A stretch of 64,000 bases of DNA from the NCBI GenBank assembly GCA_944384255.1, contig CALWSS010000053.1, positions 1 to 64,000 of the forward strand, read 5' to 3'. How positions within the stretch are numbered: position 1 is the stretch's first letter; each line of letters starts with the position of its first letter. Made by a program: the position numbers and the translations under genes. Below, one piece after another: positions 54,994 through 64,000 of the stretch. The notes below the pieces were generated by a model. The model was not told the origin of the DNA. It searched no databases and saw nothing but the letters and a program-made list of their open reading frames with translations. Origin of the DNA: an uncultured Clostridia bacterium. Its GTDB lineage: Bacteria > Bacillota > Clostridia > Lachnospirales > Anaerotignaceae.

Positions 54994-55542
54994 TTGTTTG
55001 TATTTACTGATATATTTTATCCTTGTTTTTATAACGACTGTTTAAAATACTTTTTTGTAGTATGTGTTGCCATATATGCTTTTATATATGGCGACACACT
55101 GCTTTTTTTAGCCGAAGCCTGCATACTGCCGGCTGATTATATGCTTCTTTTTACTTTCAGGTACGAAACAGGTGTGGCTTTTTTCTGTGCCGCCATGTAT
55201 GTTTTTATACTCAGAAACGGTACAAACAAATTATTTTTAATACCGCCTGTTGCTTTTTTATTAATTTTTGCCGTAAATAAAACAGGCATACCGTCTGTTT
55301 ACCTGTTATATGCCTGTTTGTTTTACTATCATATATTTATACTCTATAAACTTAAAAAAACCGAAATTTTCCTCTCTTTCATACCCTTTGCACTGTGTGA
55401 TATTTTAGTTGCAGCAAACTACATCAGCCCGTCACAGACAATCAGGCCTTTTATTTGGATATTTTACGGTATGAGCCAAATACTTATATTTACCGGCAGT
55501 ATACAAAAGAAGCAGTGCATATTACACTATCGTCAGCATTAA
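54994..55542 (+). CDS. YhhN-like polytopic membrane protein
   Basis: 182 residues, seven or so hydrophobic helices. The pattern GDTLLFLAEACILPADY and YETGVAFFCAAMYVFIL loosely matches the YhhN/TMEM86 (lysoplasmalogenase) family. The start is unclear: TTG 54994 has no good ribosome site. The 3-prime end overlaps the convergent thioesterase gene by 53 bases. Assignment is tentative. Confidence 0.5.
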   Translation: MFVFTDIFYPCFYNDCLKYFFVVCVAIYAFIYGDTLLFLAEACILPADYMLLFTFRYETGVAFFCAAMYVFILRNGTNKLFLIPPVAFLLIFAVNKTGIPSVYLLYACLFYYHIFILYKLKKTEIFLSFIPFALCDILVAANYISPSQTIRPFIWIFYGMSQILIFTGSIQKKQCILHYRQH

Positions 55543-56239
55543 CAAAATCCGTTACTATCTCTGTTTCATTTTCAGATACAGTGTTTATATATGTCTTTAG
55601 TGTAAGTTTTTCGCCTTTTACGCTTTCTTTACGGAAAACTATTTTAAAATCAACACAGTTACAGTTATTATATATGTCATCCGGCACCATATCACTGGCC
55701 CATGATGCATACTGGGTATTATTAACATGGCCGTTTGTATCCGTCTGACTTCTTGTAACTTCTATATCAAATTGAGAAACAAATTTCTGCCTCTCTTTAG
55801 GCATTCTATATTTTTCGTTTTCAATAGCAGGCGGTGCACCTGTTTTATAAGCCTTTTCCATGTCACTGTTTACAGGCACGAAAGAACGCTTTTCAAGGTC
55901 TATAAGCACCCACCTTGAAGATGCCTTTATAAGTATATTGCCCTTTTCATCTTCTGCCGTGTAGCTTCTTTCGGCCTGAAAGTGCTTAATAACACTTGAC
56001 CATGTTTTTAATGTAAGCTTCTGGCCGCATTTTGGCATTTTATTTATAACTATGTGATAATTGGTTATAACCCAGCCCAAATTCTGCTGTGCCAGTTTTT
56101 CTATGCTGTAACCGGCATCGTCGGAATGCATAATGGCTATTTCCTGAAAATATGCCATTACAGCACTAAGTGTAGCATTCATTTTACTGTCTACGGCATA
56201 ATAAGAAACCGTATTGTTCCACTTAAATTTGTAATCCAT
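55490..56239 (-). CDS. Acyl-ACP thioesterase (FatA/FatB family)
   Basis: Releases fatty acids from acyl carrier protein. Two hot-dog repeats; N-terminal half with QEIAIMHSDDAG and LGWVITNYHIVI, C-terminal half with the catalytic region SQTDTNGHVNNTQYASW (N and H conserved). 249 residues, typical for bacterial members. Start at ATG 56239, ten bases after AAAGGA. A role in fatty-acid chain-length control or membrane recycling is inferred; it follows cls closely on the same strand. Confidence 0.88.
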   Translation of the reverse strand: MDYKFKWNNTVSYYAVDSKMNATLSAVMAYFQEIAIMHSDDAGYSIEKLAQQNLGWVITNYHIVINKMPKCGQKLTLKTWSSVIKHFQAERSYTAEDEKGNILIKASSRWVLIDLEKRSFVPVNSDMEKAYKTGAPPAIENEKYRMPKERQKFVSQFDIEVTRSQTDTNGHVNNTQYASWASDMVPDDIYNNCNCVDFKIVFRKESVKGEKLTLKTYINTVSENETEIVTDFVNADDSVICTASFVYCR

Positions 56240-56274
56240 TTTCGTCAAATCCTTTTGTTTTATATCTGTTTTAT

Positions 56275-57738
56275 TTAAAGCATAGGCGATATAAGCCTTG
56301 ACACCGATTCACGTATTTTAAACATCTTGCCACGTTTAAGATAGTTCTCGTAAGTTATTTCGGTGCAGTCCTTTAAATCCTTTAAAAATATATTCTCAAG
56401 TTCTGATACTTTCTTTTCGTCAAATATAAAAGAGTTTACCTCAAAGTTAAGACCAAAGCTTCTTACATCCATGTTGGCAGTGCCTATAGTGCCTACAATG
56501 CCGTCTACAAATATTGTTTTGCTGTGTATAAAGCCTGTTTCGTACTGATAACATTTAACACCGGCTTCCAAAAGCTCGCCTAAGTATGACATACTGGCCC
56601 AGTAAACAAATAAATGGTCCGGGTGTGCCGGAATTATAATTCTAACATCTATTCCCGAAAGAGCCGCTATTTTAAGCGCTTCCTGTATGGAGTCATCCGG
56701 TGAGAAATACGGTGTTTCGATATAAATATTTTTTTCGGCTTCGTTTATCATTTTAAAGTAGCTGTTTCGTACATTATGCCATCTGGTATCCGGGCCGGAT
56801 GAAACTATCTGGGATGGAAGATATTCCTTAATATCTTTAGCCGGGTAATAAAAACCGTCAATACAGAACTTATCCTCTGAGCAGAAATTCCAGTCCATCA
56901 TAAACCTAAGCTGAAGCTGGTCTACAACCTCGCCTTCAAATCTGGCGTGGGTATCACGCCAGTAGCCGAAACGCTTTACAATGCCAAGATACTCGTTGCC
57001 TATATTAAAGCCGCCTACATATCCTATTTTGCCGTCTATAACGGCTATTTTTCTATGGTTTCTGTAGTTAAGCCTAATAAAAAAAGACGGTATGAATGCA
57101 GACACACTTCCGCCTGAGGCCCTTAACTCTTTAAAGAAATTTTTAGGCAGTGCAATGTTTCCCATAAAATCGTACATAAGCCGAACTTTAACACCCTGCC
57201 TTGCCTTTTGGGACAGCTCCTTAACAATGCGTTTTCCCAAGTCATCGCCTCTGAATATATAATACTCAAGATGAATGAAGTTCTCAGCTGAACGTATATC
57301 GTTTATAAGGGATTCAAACTTTTTATTGCCGTCAGTAAAATACTTAACTTTGTTATGATATGTCATCCAGCTTCCGCTGTTTAAATTAAGTGTAGCAAAA
57401 TCCAAAAGGTGTTTATACGACTTGCCAAGTTTTATGCCGTCATTGCTGAAAAGCTGGTTTTCTATCTCATCTACAAGGCCGTCACGGTTTTTAACAAATT
57501 CAATATATGTCCGTTCGTCTTTTATTATTTTAGGGCCAAAAGCCTTCTTTTTGCCGGTATTTCGGCCAAAAATAAGATATATAAAAAACCCTGCAACAGG
57601 TATAAAAAACAGCACGAAAAGCCAAGCCCATGTACTTGACGGGCTTCTGCGTTCAAAAAACACCACAGCTGCTGCCAATGCCACGTTAAGTATAAACACT
57701 GCACTGACAATAGACACAACTATGCTCCAAGTATTCAC
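56275..57738 (-). CDS. cls: Cardiolipin synthase
   Basis: Joins two phosphatidylglycerols to cardiolipin at the membrane. Two N-terminal helices (about 5-28 and 38-58) and two phospholipase-D HKD motifs: HRKIAVIDGKIGYVGGFN (about 215) and HSKTIFVDGIVGTIGTAN (about 400). Length 487 is normal. GTG start with AAAGGAG upstream. Starts a two-gene unit with the thioesterase. Confidence 0.94.
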   Translation of the reverse strand: MNTWSIVVSIVSAVFILNVALAAAVVFFERRSPSSTWAWLFVLFFIPVAGFFIYLIFGRNTGKKKAFGPKIIKDERTYIEFVKNRDGLVDEIENQLFSNDGIKLGKSYKHLLDFATLNLNSGSWMTYHNKVKYFTDGNKKFESLINDIRSAENFIHLEYYIFRGDDLGKRIVKELSQKARQGVKVRLMYDFMGNIALPKNFFKELRASGGSVSAFIPSFFIRLNYRNHRKIAVIDGKIGYVGGFNIGNEYLGIVKRFGYWRDTHARFEGEVVDQLQLRFMMDWNFCSEDKFCIDGFYYPAKDIKEYLPSQIVSSGPDTRWHNVRNSYFKMINEAEKNIYIETPYFSPDDSIQEALKIAALSGIDVRIIIPAHPDHLFVYWASMSYLGELLEAGVKCYQYETGFIHSKTIFVDGIVGTIGTANMDVRSFGLNFEVNSFIFDEKKVSELENIFLKDLKDCTEITYENYLKRGKMFKIRESVSRLISPML

Positions 57739-57891
57739 AATATATCTCCTTTCGTTTTTACAATACTGTGTTTAGTATAACATAAAGAGCAGATATATAA
57801 TATACCAGTTTTTTAAAACATTATTAATTTTGTACTATGGCATTTAAACACTATTTTAAGACATATTTTTTGAGGTATTTTAAAATTACTA

Positions 57892-57920
57892 TTTCATAAA
57901 TGCAGATTATATGTTAAAAT
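57892..57920 (+). promoter_or_regulatory. Promoter of the small membrane protein gene
   Basis: TTTCAT, 17-base spacer, TAAAAT, 32 bases before the start codon. Confidence 0.5.
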
Positions 57921-57952
57921 TGTATTTAAGTGATTTTTAAGGAGGAAGTAAA

Positions 57953-58405
57953 ATGACGTTTGGTGATATTGTTATCATTATATCGGTAATTGTAGTAATT
58001 ATTATTGCTTTAATGTACCACTTTGGCAAAAAAAACTATGCCAAAAACCTTGAGGCACAGTCTTTTATAAACCAGTATAAAACCGTAACGCCTATACTTG
58101 TTATAGATAAAAGATTAGAAAAGCCTTCACCGCAGAACCTGCCTAAAAACATATATGAGAAACTGCCTAAAACAGCTCATATACGTAAAATGCCTATTGT
58201 AAAGGCAAAAGTAGGGCCTCAGATTACAACTCTTTTATGTGATAAAAACGTTTACGATGTTCTGCCAAATAAGAAAACAATTAAAGTAGAGCTTGCCGGT
58301 ATTTACATATCCCGTGTAATAGGCATGAACCTTGAGGATAAAAAGAAAAAGACAATAGGCCAAAAAGTATCTTTATGGCTCAGAAAAAACCAGCCTAAAC
58401 AGTAA
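57953..58405 (+). CDS. Small membrane-anchored protein of unknown function
   Basis: 150 residues: one N-terminal helix (about 5-24), then a basic soluble region (KKNYAKNLEAQSFINQYKTVTPILVIDKR, KMPIVKAKVGPQITTLLCD, NKKTIKVELAGIYISRV). The lysine-rich C-terminus and topology suggest a cytoplasmic domain near the membrane. I do not recognise the family. AAGGAGG ribosome site, own promoter and terminator. Confidence 0.75.
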   Translation: MTFGDIVIIISVIVVIIIALMYHFGKKNYAKNLEAQSFINQYKTVTPILVIDKRLEKPSPQNLPKNIYEKLPKTAHIRKMPIVKAKVGPQITTLLCDKNVYDVLPNKKTIKVELAGIYISRVIGMNLEDKKKKTIGQKVSLWLRKNQPKQ

Positions 58406-58438
58406 TTTGGCTTTTTAAATAACTTATAACAAAATTTA

Positions 58439-58477
58439 AGGTATTTAGTTTTATATTTAAAACTAAATACCTTTTTT
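58439..58477 (+). terminator. Terminator of the small membrane protein gene
   Basis: Stem AAGGTATTTAGTTTT / AAAACTAAATACCTT with a five-base loop and a T-run. Confidence 0.85.
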
Positions 58478-58566
58478 ATTTACTCTAAAAAACAACTCGA
58501 GTTTGTTTTAAATTTTATTTATGGTATTTTAAGATATTTTTCAAACATTTATAAGATGTTAGAAAT

Positions 58567-58608
58567 GAAAAAAAGCGGCAGAAACTTAAATTAAAGCTTC
58601 TGCCGCTT
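58567..58608 (-). terminator. Terminator of the large activase gene
   Basis: Minus-strand stem AAGCGGCAGAA / TTCTGCCGCTT followed by a T-run, 28 bases past the stop. Confidence 0.9.
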
Positions 58609-58635
58609 AAATTATTTTAACTTTTTATTTTTTAA

Positions 58636-61600
58636 TTATGCCTGTAATGCTTTTCTGCTATTTAAAGGCACTCTTATTACATTGGAGCTGTTTGTTTCTT
58701 CCTCTTTACTAAGATTTTTCCGTGCCGCATCCATCATAAGCTTAATTCTGTTAAGCTGGTTTACTTCACTGGCACCCGGGTCGTAGTCAACAGCTACAAT
58801 ATTGGCAAGAGGGTTTTTCCTCTTAATTTCCTTAATAACACCTTTACCCACTATGTGGTTAGGAAGGCATGCAAAAGGCTGTGTACATACAATATTGTTT
58901 ACACCGTCGTGTATAAGCTCCATCATCTCACCTGTAAGGAACCAGCCCTCACCTGTCTGGTTGCAGAGTGAAACTATAGGCTCGGCATACTTACCCAGTG
59001 TTTCTATTTTAGCCGGAGCATTAAACCTGCGGCTCTTTTTAAGAGCGTCTATCATAGGCTTTCTGTAATGCTCAATAAGGGCAATTACACTTTTTCCAGC
59101 TATGCTTGCTTTAGAGCTTACACCAAGATATTTATGCTTCTGCACTGAGTTATAAGCACTGTAAAGACCAAATCCAAGAAGGTCCGGCACAACGGCTTCT
59201 GCACCTTCTTTTTCTATTAAGCCAACTAAATCATTGTTGGCTGTAGGGTGGAATTTAACAAGTATCTCTCCTACAACACCGACTTTCGGCTTTTTAACAT
59301 CGTTAATTTCAAAATTATCGAAATCACGTATTATGCCTTCTATATTGGCTTTAAAGTTGCTGCCTGTTCTTACGTCGAACTTAACTTTTTCGTTCCACTT
59401 TCTGTATAAAGCATTGGCAGAACCTTTAACTTTTTCGTAAGGACGGACTTTATAAAGAACTCTCATAAACAAATCGCCGTATACAAAAGCCTGAAGTGCC
59501 CTCTTAAGCAAAGGCAGTGAGTATTTCCAGCCCGGATTCTTTTCAAGACCGGCGCTTACCGAAATAACCGGTACATTTTCCATGCCTGCATTTTTAAGTG
59601 CCTTACGAATAAAGCCTATATAGTTTGAAGCACGGCAGCCGCCGCCTGTCTGGCTCATTAAAACGGCAGTTTTGTTTATATCGTACTTTCCGCTTTTAAG
59701 TGCATTTATAATCTGGCCTACAACTATAAGTGCCGGATAGCATGCATCGTTATTAACATATTTAAGGCCTGTGTCTATAGAGCTTTTATCTATAGCCGGC
59801 ATTACGTCTATTTTATAACCGCTTGTTTTAAATGCCTCTTTTAATATATCAAAATGTATAGGAGCCATCTGTGGGCATAAAAGTGTGTAGTCCTTCTTCA
59901 TCTGGGCTGTAAAGACTTTACGTCTTAAAGCAGCATTGCCTTTAACCGGTTTTACACCTCTTGCATCCCTGTCTTCCATAGCGGCTATAAGTGAACGAAT
60001 TCTTATTCTTGCAGCACCAAGGTTATTAACCTCGTCTATTTTAAGTGTTGTATAAATCTTTCCTGCTGCATTAAGTATGTCTTTAACCTCGTCTGTTGTT
60101 ACGGCATCAAGTCCACAGCCGAATGAGTTAAGCTGAATATATTCCAAATCATTTCTTGTTTTAACAAAAGCCGCAGCCTCGTATAATCTGGAATGGTACA
60201 TCCACTGGTCACGTACAACAAGTGGTCTTTCAAGCTGGCCTTTCCATGCCACACTGTCTTCTGTAAGTACAGCAAGGCCAAAGCCTGCTATAAGCTCAGG
60301 TATTCCGTGGTTTATTTCAGGGTCTATATGGTATGGTCTGCCGCCAAGAACAATACCTTTAATATGGTTCTTTTCTATATATTCAAGGGTTTCGGTGCCT
60401 TTGCGGTGCATATCCTCTCTGAAACGTGTCCATTCATCCCAGCCCATTTCAAGGGCTTCTTTTATTTCCTGCTTTGTTACGTCAAAAGGTGCAAATACAT
60501 CTGTCAGTCTGTCAACAAGGGCCTCTTTGTTCTTAAATGAAATAAAAGGATTAATAAATGTTATATTCTTTTCTCTTAAATCCTCTACATTGTTTTTAAT
60601 GTTTTCGGAATAAGATGCAACAATAGGGCAGTTATAACATTCATCTGAATTTTTAATATCCGGTCTTTCATATACAACAGCCGGGTAGAATATTGTTTTA
60701 ACACCTTCGTTTATAAGGTGCATAATATGGCCGTGAACGATTTTAGCCGGGTAACATGCCGACTCACTCGGTATAGACTCTATGCCTTCTTCATAAATTT
60801 CCTTACTTGAAAAAGGTGAAAGCTTAACTGAAAAGCCAAGGTTTGTAAGGAATGTATGCCAGAACGGATAATCCTCATACATATTAAGAACCCTTGGAAT
60901 ACCTATAACACCCCTGCGGGATTCCTCAGGTGTTAAAGACTCATAATTAAAGAGCCTGTTTTTCTTGTACTCAAAAAGATTAGGCACATTCTTTTTCTCG
61001 TCATGCTTGCCTTCGCCTTTTTCACAGCGGTTGCCTGTAATAAATCTTCTGCTGCCGTCGAATATATTAATTGTAAGAAGGCAGTTATTTGCACAGCCGC
61101 CGCAGCGGGTATGAGTTGTTTTAATTTTAAGGCTGTTCATAGCCTCTCTTGAAATAAGAGTTGTCTGATAGCCTTCGTAATATTTTTCCTTAGCTATAAG
61201 GCCACAGCCGAAAGCTCCCATAAGGCCTGCTATATCCGGTCTAACGGCTTCTCTTTCGCTTATAAACTCAAAGCTTCTTAAAACGGCATCGTTATAGAAT
61301 GTACCGCCCTGAACTACTATGCTCTTTCCAAGAGCCTTAGGGTCTGAAATCTTTATAACTTTAAGCAGTGCATTTTTAATAACCGAATAAGCAAGACCGG
61401 CTGAAATATCACCAACTTCAGCGCCTTCCTTTTGTGCCTGCTTAACACGGGAGTTCATAAAAACTGTGCATCTTGAGCCCAAGTCAATAGGGTTTTTAGC
61501 AAAAAGTGCAATTTTGGCAAAGTCCTCAACTGAATAATTAAGAGATTTTGCAAATGTTTCTATAAAAGAGCCGCAGCCTGATGAGCATGCTTCATTTAAA

Positions 61601-62925
61601 AGCACACTGTCTATAACTCCGTCTTTAATTCTAAGGCACTTCATGTCCTGACCGCCTATATCAAGTATAAAATCAACATCAGGTCTGAAAAATGCCGCTG
61701 CCTTATAGTGTGCAACTGTTTCTATGTATCCCAAATCCACCATAAGGGCTTCTTTTATAAGGCCCTCACCATAGCCTGTAACACAGGAATTACGTATTGT
61801 TATTCCCTGAGGCATTACGGCATAAAGGGCATTTAATGCATTTATAACTACATTAAGTGGACTGCCTTCGTTTGAAGCATAGAATGAATAAAGGAGCTTT
61901 CCTTCATCTGAAATAAGTGCTATCTTTGTTGTAGTACTTCCGCAGTCAATACCCAAAAATGCATCGCCTGTATATGTTTTTAAATCTGCACGGCCTACTT
62001 TTTCTGCATCATGACGCTTTTTAAAAGCGTTGTACTCTGTTTCATCTCTGAAAAGCGGTGCCAAACGGCTTACTTCTGTTTTAAGAGCTGTCATGGAAGC
62101 AAGTTTGCTTTCCAAAGTTTCAAAGTCCATAACGGCACTTTCCTGCCTTGCACTTAAAGCTGCACCGTAAGAAGCAAAAAGATGGCTGTTTTCCGGCACA
62201 ATAGCCGTTTCATCAGTCAGTTTTAAAGTTTCAATAAATCTCTGTCTTAATTCCGATAAAAAGTGAAGCGGGCCGCCTAAAAATGCTACATTGCCTCTTA
62301 TTGGCTTACCACAGGCAAGACCGCTTATAGTCTGGTTTACAACTGCCTGGAATATGGACGCTGCCAAATCCTCTTTAGCTGCTCCCTCGTTAATAAGGGG
62401 CTGAATATCTGTTTTGGCAAAAACACCGCATCTTGAAGCTATAGGGTAAATTACATTGTATTTTTTGGCGTATTCGTTAAGACCTGACGCATCTGTCTGC
62501 AAAAGAGTTGCCATCTGGTCTATAAAAGAGCCTGTTCCGCCGGCACAAACACCGTTCATTCTCTGCTCAATTCCGCCTTTAAAGTATATAATTTTGGCGT
62601 CTTCACCGCCAAGCTCAATAGCTACATCGGTTTTAGGTGCAACTTCTTCTATGGCATTAGCCGTTGCCACAACCTCCTGTATAAATTCAATGCCAAGTAC
62701 ATCGGATATTGCTACTCCTCCGCTTCCTGTCATCATAGCTGAAAAAGAAACATCTCCAACGGCTTCATGAGCCTGATGTATCAAATCTTCAAGAGTTTCT
62801 TTTATTTCTGAAAAATGCCTTTTGTACTGAGAAAATAATATATCACCTTTTTGAGAAACAACAACTACCTTAACAGTTGTGGAGCCTATGTCAATACCAA
62901 TGCGCATTCTGTTAAAAAAGCTCAT
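58636..62925 (-). CDS. Giant acyl-CoA dehydratase activase (BadF/HgdC family), 1429 residues
   Basis: A single protein with two ASKHA ATPase domains: the first (about 5-265) has [14 protein letters not shown] and [13 protein letters not shown], the second (about 322-590) has [14 protein letters not shown] and [12 protein letters not shown]. In HgdC-type activases the cysteine of the CxxGxGSF stretch ligates the [4Fe-4S] cluster at the dimer interface; here both domains could share one cluster internally. A DUF2229-like region (about 660-900) with SACYPAK and CYNCPIV follows, then a HgdB-like C-terminal part (about 1020-1400) with [10 protein letters not shown] and [11 protein letters not shown]. 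The role is unknown: it may energise electrons for a reductive step. Own promoter and terminator; no dehydratase neighbours. Confidence 0.88.
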   Translation of the reverse strand: MSFFNRMRIGIDIGSTTVKVVVVSQKGDILFSQYKRHFSEIKETLEDLIHQAHEAVGDVSFSAMMTGSGGVAISDVLGIEFIQEVVATANAIEEVAPKTDVAIELGGEDAKIIYFKGGIEQRMNGVCAGGTGSFIDQMATLLQTDASGLNEYAKKYNVIYPIASRCGVFAKTDIQPLINEGAAKEDLAASIFQAVVNQTISGLACGKPIRGNVAFLGGPLHFLSELRQRFIETLKLTDETAIVPENSHLFASYGAALSARQESAVMDFETLESKLASMTALKTEVSRLAPLFRDETEYNAFKKRHDAEKVGRADLKTYTGDAFLGIDCGSTTTKIALISDEGKLLYSFYASNEGSPLNVVINALNALYAVMPQGITIRNSCVTGYGEGLIKEALMVDLGYIETVAHYKAAAFFRPDVDFILDIGGQDMKCLRIKDGVIDSVLLNEACSSGCGSFIETFAKSLNYSVEDFAKIALFAKNPIDLGSRCTVFMNSRVKQAQKEGAEVGDISAGLAYSVIKNALLKVIKISDPKALGKSIVVQGGTFYNDAVLRSFEFISEREAVRPDIAGLMGAFGCGLIAKEKYYEGYQTTLISREAMNSLKIKTTHTRCGGCANNCLLTINIFDGSRRFITGNRCEKGEGKHDEKKNVPNLFEYKKNRLFNYESLTPEESRRGVIGIPRVLNMYEDYPFWHTFLTNLGFSVKLSPFSSKEIYEEGIESIPSESACYPAKIVHGHIMHLINEGVKTIFYPAVVYERPDIKNSDECYNCPIVASYSENIKNNVEDLREKNITFINPFISFKNKEALVDRLTDVFAPFDVTKQEIKEALEMGWDEWTRFREDMHRKGTETLEYIEKNHIKGIVLGGRPYHIDPEINHGIPELIAGFGLAVLTEDSVAWKGQLERPLVVRDQWMYHSRLYEAAAFVKTRNDLEYIQLNSFGCGLDAVTTDEVKDILNAAGKIYTTLKIDEVNNLGAARIRIRSLIAAMEDRDARGVKPVKGNAALRRKVFTAQMKKDYTLLCPQMAPIHFDILKEAFKTSGYKIDVMPAIDKSSIDTGLKYVNNDACYPALIVVGQIINALKSGKYDINKTAVLMSQTGGGCRASNYIGFIRKALKNAGMENVPVISVSAGLEKNPGWKYSLPLLKRALQAFVYGDLFMRVLYKVRPYEKVKGSANALYRKWNEKVKFDVRTGSNFKANIEGIIRDFDNFEINDVKKPKVGVVGEILVKFHPTANNDLVGLIEKEGAEAVVPDLLGFGLYSAYNSVQKHKYLGVSSKASIAGKSVIALIEHYRKPMIDALKKSRRFNAPAKIETLGKYAEPIVSLCNQTGEGWFLTGEMMELIHDGVNNIVCTQPFACLPNHIVGKGVIKEIKRKNPLANIVAVDYDPGASEVNQLNRIKLMMDAARKNLSKEEETNSSNVIRVPLNSRKALQA

Positions 62926-63003
62926 TGTACTCCTCCTAAAATTTTATTAAATTAAATTGGTTTAAATTGTAATCATTATTATCTAAAAACTATTTGAGCT
63001 TTA

Positions 63004-63032
63004 ATTATAGCCCAACATTTATAAATTATCAA
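63004..63032 (-). promoter_or_regulatory. Promoter of the large activase gene
   Basis: Minus strand TTGATA, 17-base spacer, TATAAT, about 78 bases before the start; AGGAGGAG ribosome site follows. Confidence 0.75.
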
Positions 63033-63090
63033 GTAAACTGACTCTTAAATAGAGTTAGAATAACATTAAAATACTGGTAAAAATACAAAC

Positions 63091-63109
63091 AAAAAAGGCG
63101 CCTTGCGCC
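63091..63109. terminator. Small GC-rich hairpin
   Basis: GGCGC-AAG-GCGCC followed on the minus strand by six Ts. A second terminator behind the one for the small membrane gene at 63220, and upstream of the activase promoter. Confidence 0.6.
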
Positions 63110-63159
63110 GTTATTTAGTATGTAATGCCGTACTTTAAATTCAGTAAATTATTCAAGTT

Positions 63160-63200
63160 TTTAAAAAATCAGGGTTTCAAAGCGTAAAGCCAAGAAACCC
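63160..63200 (-). terminator. Terminator of the small membrane gene
   Basis: Minus-strand GGGTTTC / GAAACCC with a 15-base loop, then TGATTTTTT; 20 bases after the stop. Confidence 0.7.
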
Positions 63201-63219
63201 GTTTTCACAATTCATTTTG

Positions 63220-63627
63220 TTATCTTCCGTTTAGTCTTAAATCCTTTGCCAGCTCTGTTATATCCTCTATTTTATTGAGCTCATGGGCTATAATATGCTG
63301 ACTTGTCATAATGCAGAGTATATCCTTATCGTTTTTACCTATAATTTCGCCTTCTATAATGCGTTTTTGAAGTGTTGTAATTCTTACTCTCATGCCTGTT
63401 GTAAAAACTTTGCCTCTGAAATTAACTGTTTCCAAAGGGAACATACTCCTGCACTGTTTAATAACAGCCAGTCTTTCAGCTTCGTTTTGTGAATTAAGTC
63501 TTGCCCTTGAACGTGCCAAACTTCTCTTAAGCCAGCTTAAACTCAGTATCATCTGAGTTATAACAAATGCCGTAAGGGCTGCATATATATAATCCATATA
63601 AGTAAGATTCATAAAACTCTTAAGCAT
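63220..63627 (-). CDS. Small membrane protein of unknown function
   Basis: 135 residues. One membrane helix (about 10-32), an Arg-rich linker (LKRSLARSRARLNSQNEAER), then a small beta-rich domain (VNFRGKVFTTGMRVRITTLQKRIIEGEIIGKNDKDILCIM) that resembles a KOW/SH3-like barrel. Start set at ATG 63627, preceded by GGAGG; an upstream in-frame ATG lacks a site. I do not recognise the family. It follows the decarboxylase gene by about 58 bases and may share its transcript. Confidence 0.75.
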   Translation of the reverse strand: MLKSFMNLTYMDYIYAALTAFVITQMILSLSWLKRSLARSRARLNSQNEAERLAVIKQCRSMFPLETVNFRGKVFTTGMRVRITTLQKRIIEGEIIGKNDKDILCIMTSQHIIAHELNKIEDITELAKDLRLNGR

Positions 63628-63685
63628 AATACTACCTCCATTCACATGCTTTTAAGTGAATCAAAAACCCTCTATAAATCATACA

Positions 63686-64000
63686 TTAACTCAAAACACG
63701 CAATTTTTCAAGCCTTTGGTACTTAACTCCCGTAATTTCAACACCGCTTTCATACAAAAGACGTATATTTTCCAGTGCTTCTTCTGTAATAAGCTCACCC
63801 GGGGACACAACAGGTATTCCTGGTGGATATGGAATTAAAAATTCAGCGCTTACACGGCCTGCCGCCTCGTTATAAGGCACATCCTCGGCTTTTGAGTAAA
63901 AGGCGTTTCTTAACGAAACAACTCTGTTAAGGCTTGTAAATTTTAAGTCGTGTTTATATTTTTCGTTAGGTGTAATCTCTTTATCAATTTCTATTATGGC
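63686..64000 (-). CDS. Orn/Lys/Arg decarboxylase family, C-terminal end only
   Basis: The last 104 residues of a PLP-dependent basic amino-acid decarboxylase; the rest lies beyond the right edge. The hallmark YPPGIPVVSPGELIT stretch is near the end, and the frame is open from the edge to TAA at 63686. Products in the family are agmatine, cadaverine or putrescine; specificity cannot be judged from this part. Confidence 0.85.
   Translation of the reverse strand, partial: AIIEIDKEITPNEKYKHDLKFTSLNRVVSLRNAFYSKAEDVPYNEAAGRVSAEFLIPYPPGIPVVSPGELITEEALENIRLLYESGVEITGVKYQRLEKLRVLS

Noticed and set aside
1..64000. CRISPR array or insertion sequence
   Set aside because: No regularly spaced repeats and no transposase gene with terminal repeats were seen; the only mobile gene is the serine recombinase at the left edge.

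Overview
The window looks like chromosomal DNA of a low-GC, strictly anaerobic, endospore-forming member of the Clostridia, probably close to the Lachnospiraceae. The evidence is AT-rich intergenic DNA, strong GGAGG ribosome sites with many TTG/GTG starts, the sporulation genes yqfC and yqfD, a complete rnfCDGEAB operon, a flavodiiron protein, a flavodoxin/DUF3793 pair and a very large BadF/HgdC-type activase. No species can be named from sequence reading alone. Most genes are core genes in conserved Clostridial neighbourhoods. Accessory DNA is confined to the left edge.

Left to right: (1) 1-1.4 kb is one end of a likely integrated element: a large serine recombinase running off the window and a 45-codon ORF overlapping its start. 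(2) 1.5-11.1 kb is a phosphate regulon on the minus strand: pstS, a HAD phosphatase, pstC, pstA, pstB, phoU, a PhoP-type regulator, PhoR and a Na/Pi cotransporter. PHO-box-like repeats precede pstS and the cotransporter, and PstS is circularly permuted. A 70-codon cwlD-like fragment lies upstream of pstS. (3) 11.4-16.4 kb holds crotonase, murA with an HD-domain gene, a flavodiiron protein, tRNA-Arg(CCG) and a small membrane-anchored FMN_bind-like protein. (4) 16.4-19.8 kb is addB, without addA beside it. (5) 19.9-27.7 kb is the minus-strand cluster yqfC-yqfD-phoH-pgpH-ybeY-cdd-UDG-era-recO. (6) 27.9-34.7 kb is rpoN, divergent from rnfCDGEAB, which has a structured leader. (7) 34.9-36 kb is DUF3793 plus flavodoxin. 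(8) 36.1-46.9 kb is the plus-strand envelope and division block: DUF4321, maf, mreBCD, PBP2, minCDE, rodA, mgsA, DUF1294. (9) 46.9-52.6 kb is a nucleotidyltransferase, an RluA-family enzyme, prfB (programmed frameshift) and secA. (10) 52.8-58.4 kb has a lipoprotein, a malQ broken by an in-frame amber codon, a YhhN-like protein, an acyl-ACP thioesterase, cardiolipin synthase and a small membrane protein. (11) 58.6-64 kb has the 1429-residue activase, a small membrane protein and the end of an Orn/Lys/Arg decarboxylase.

Together the genes describe an anaerobe that conserves energy through Rnf (reduced ferredoxin to NAD with ion pumping), removes O2/NO with a flavodiiron protein, responds to phosphate limitation through a Pst/PhoPR regulon, and builds a rod with MreBCD/PBP2/RodA plus Min placement. 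The most unusual items are the permuted PstS, a perfect 16-bp stem that buries the murA start codon, a MinC without its FtsZ-inhibiting domain, an internal duplication in PBP2, and the paired hairpins in the rnf leader. No CRISPR array, insertion sequence or defence island was seen. I did not find a wholly new multi-gene system.
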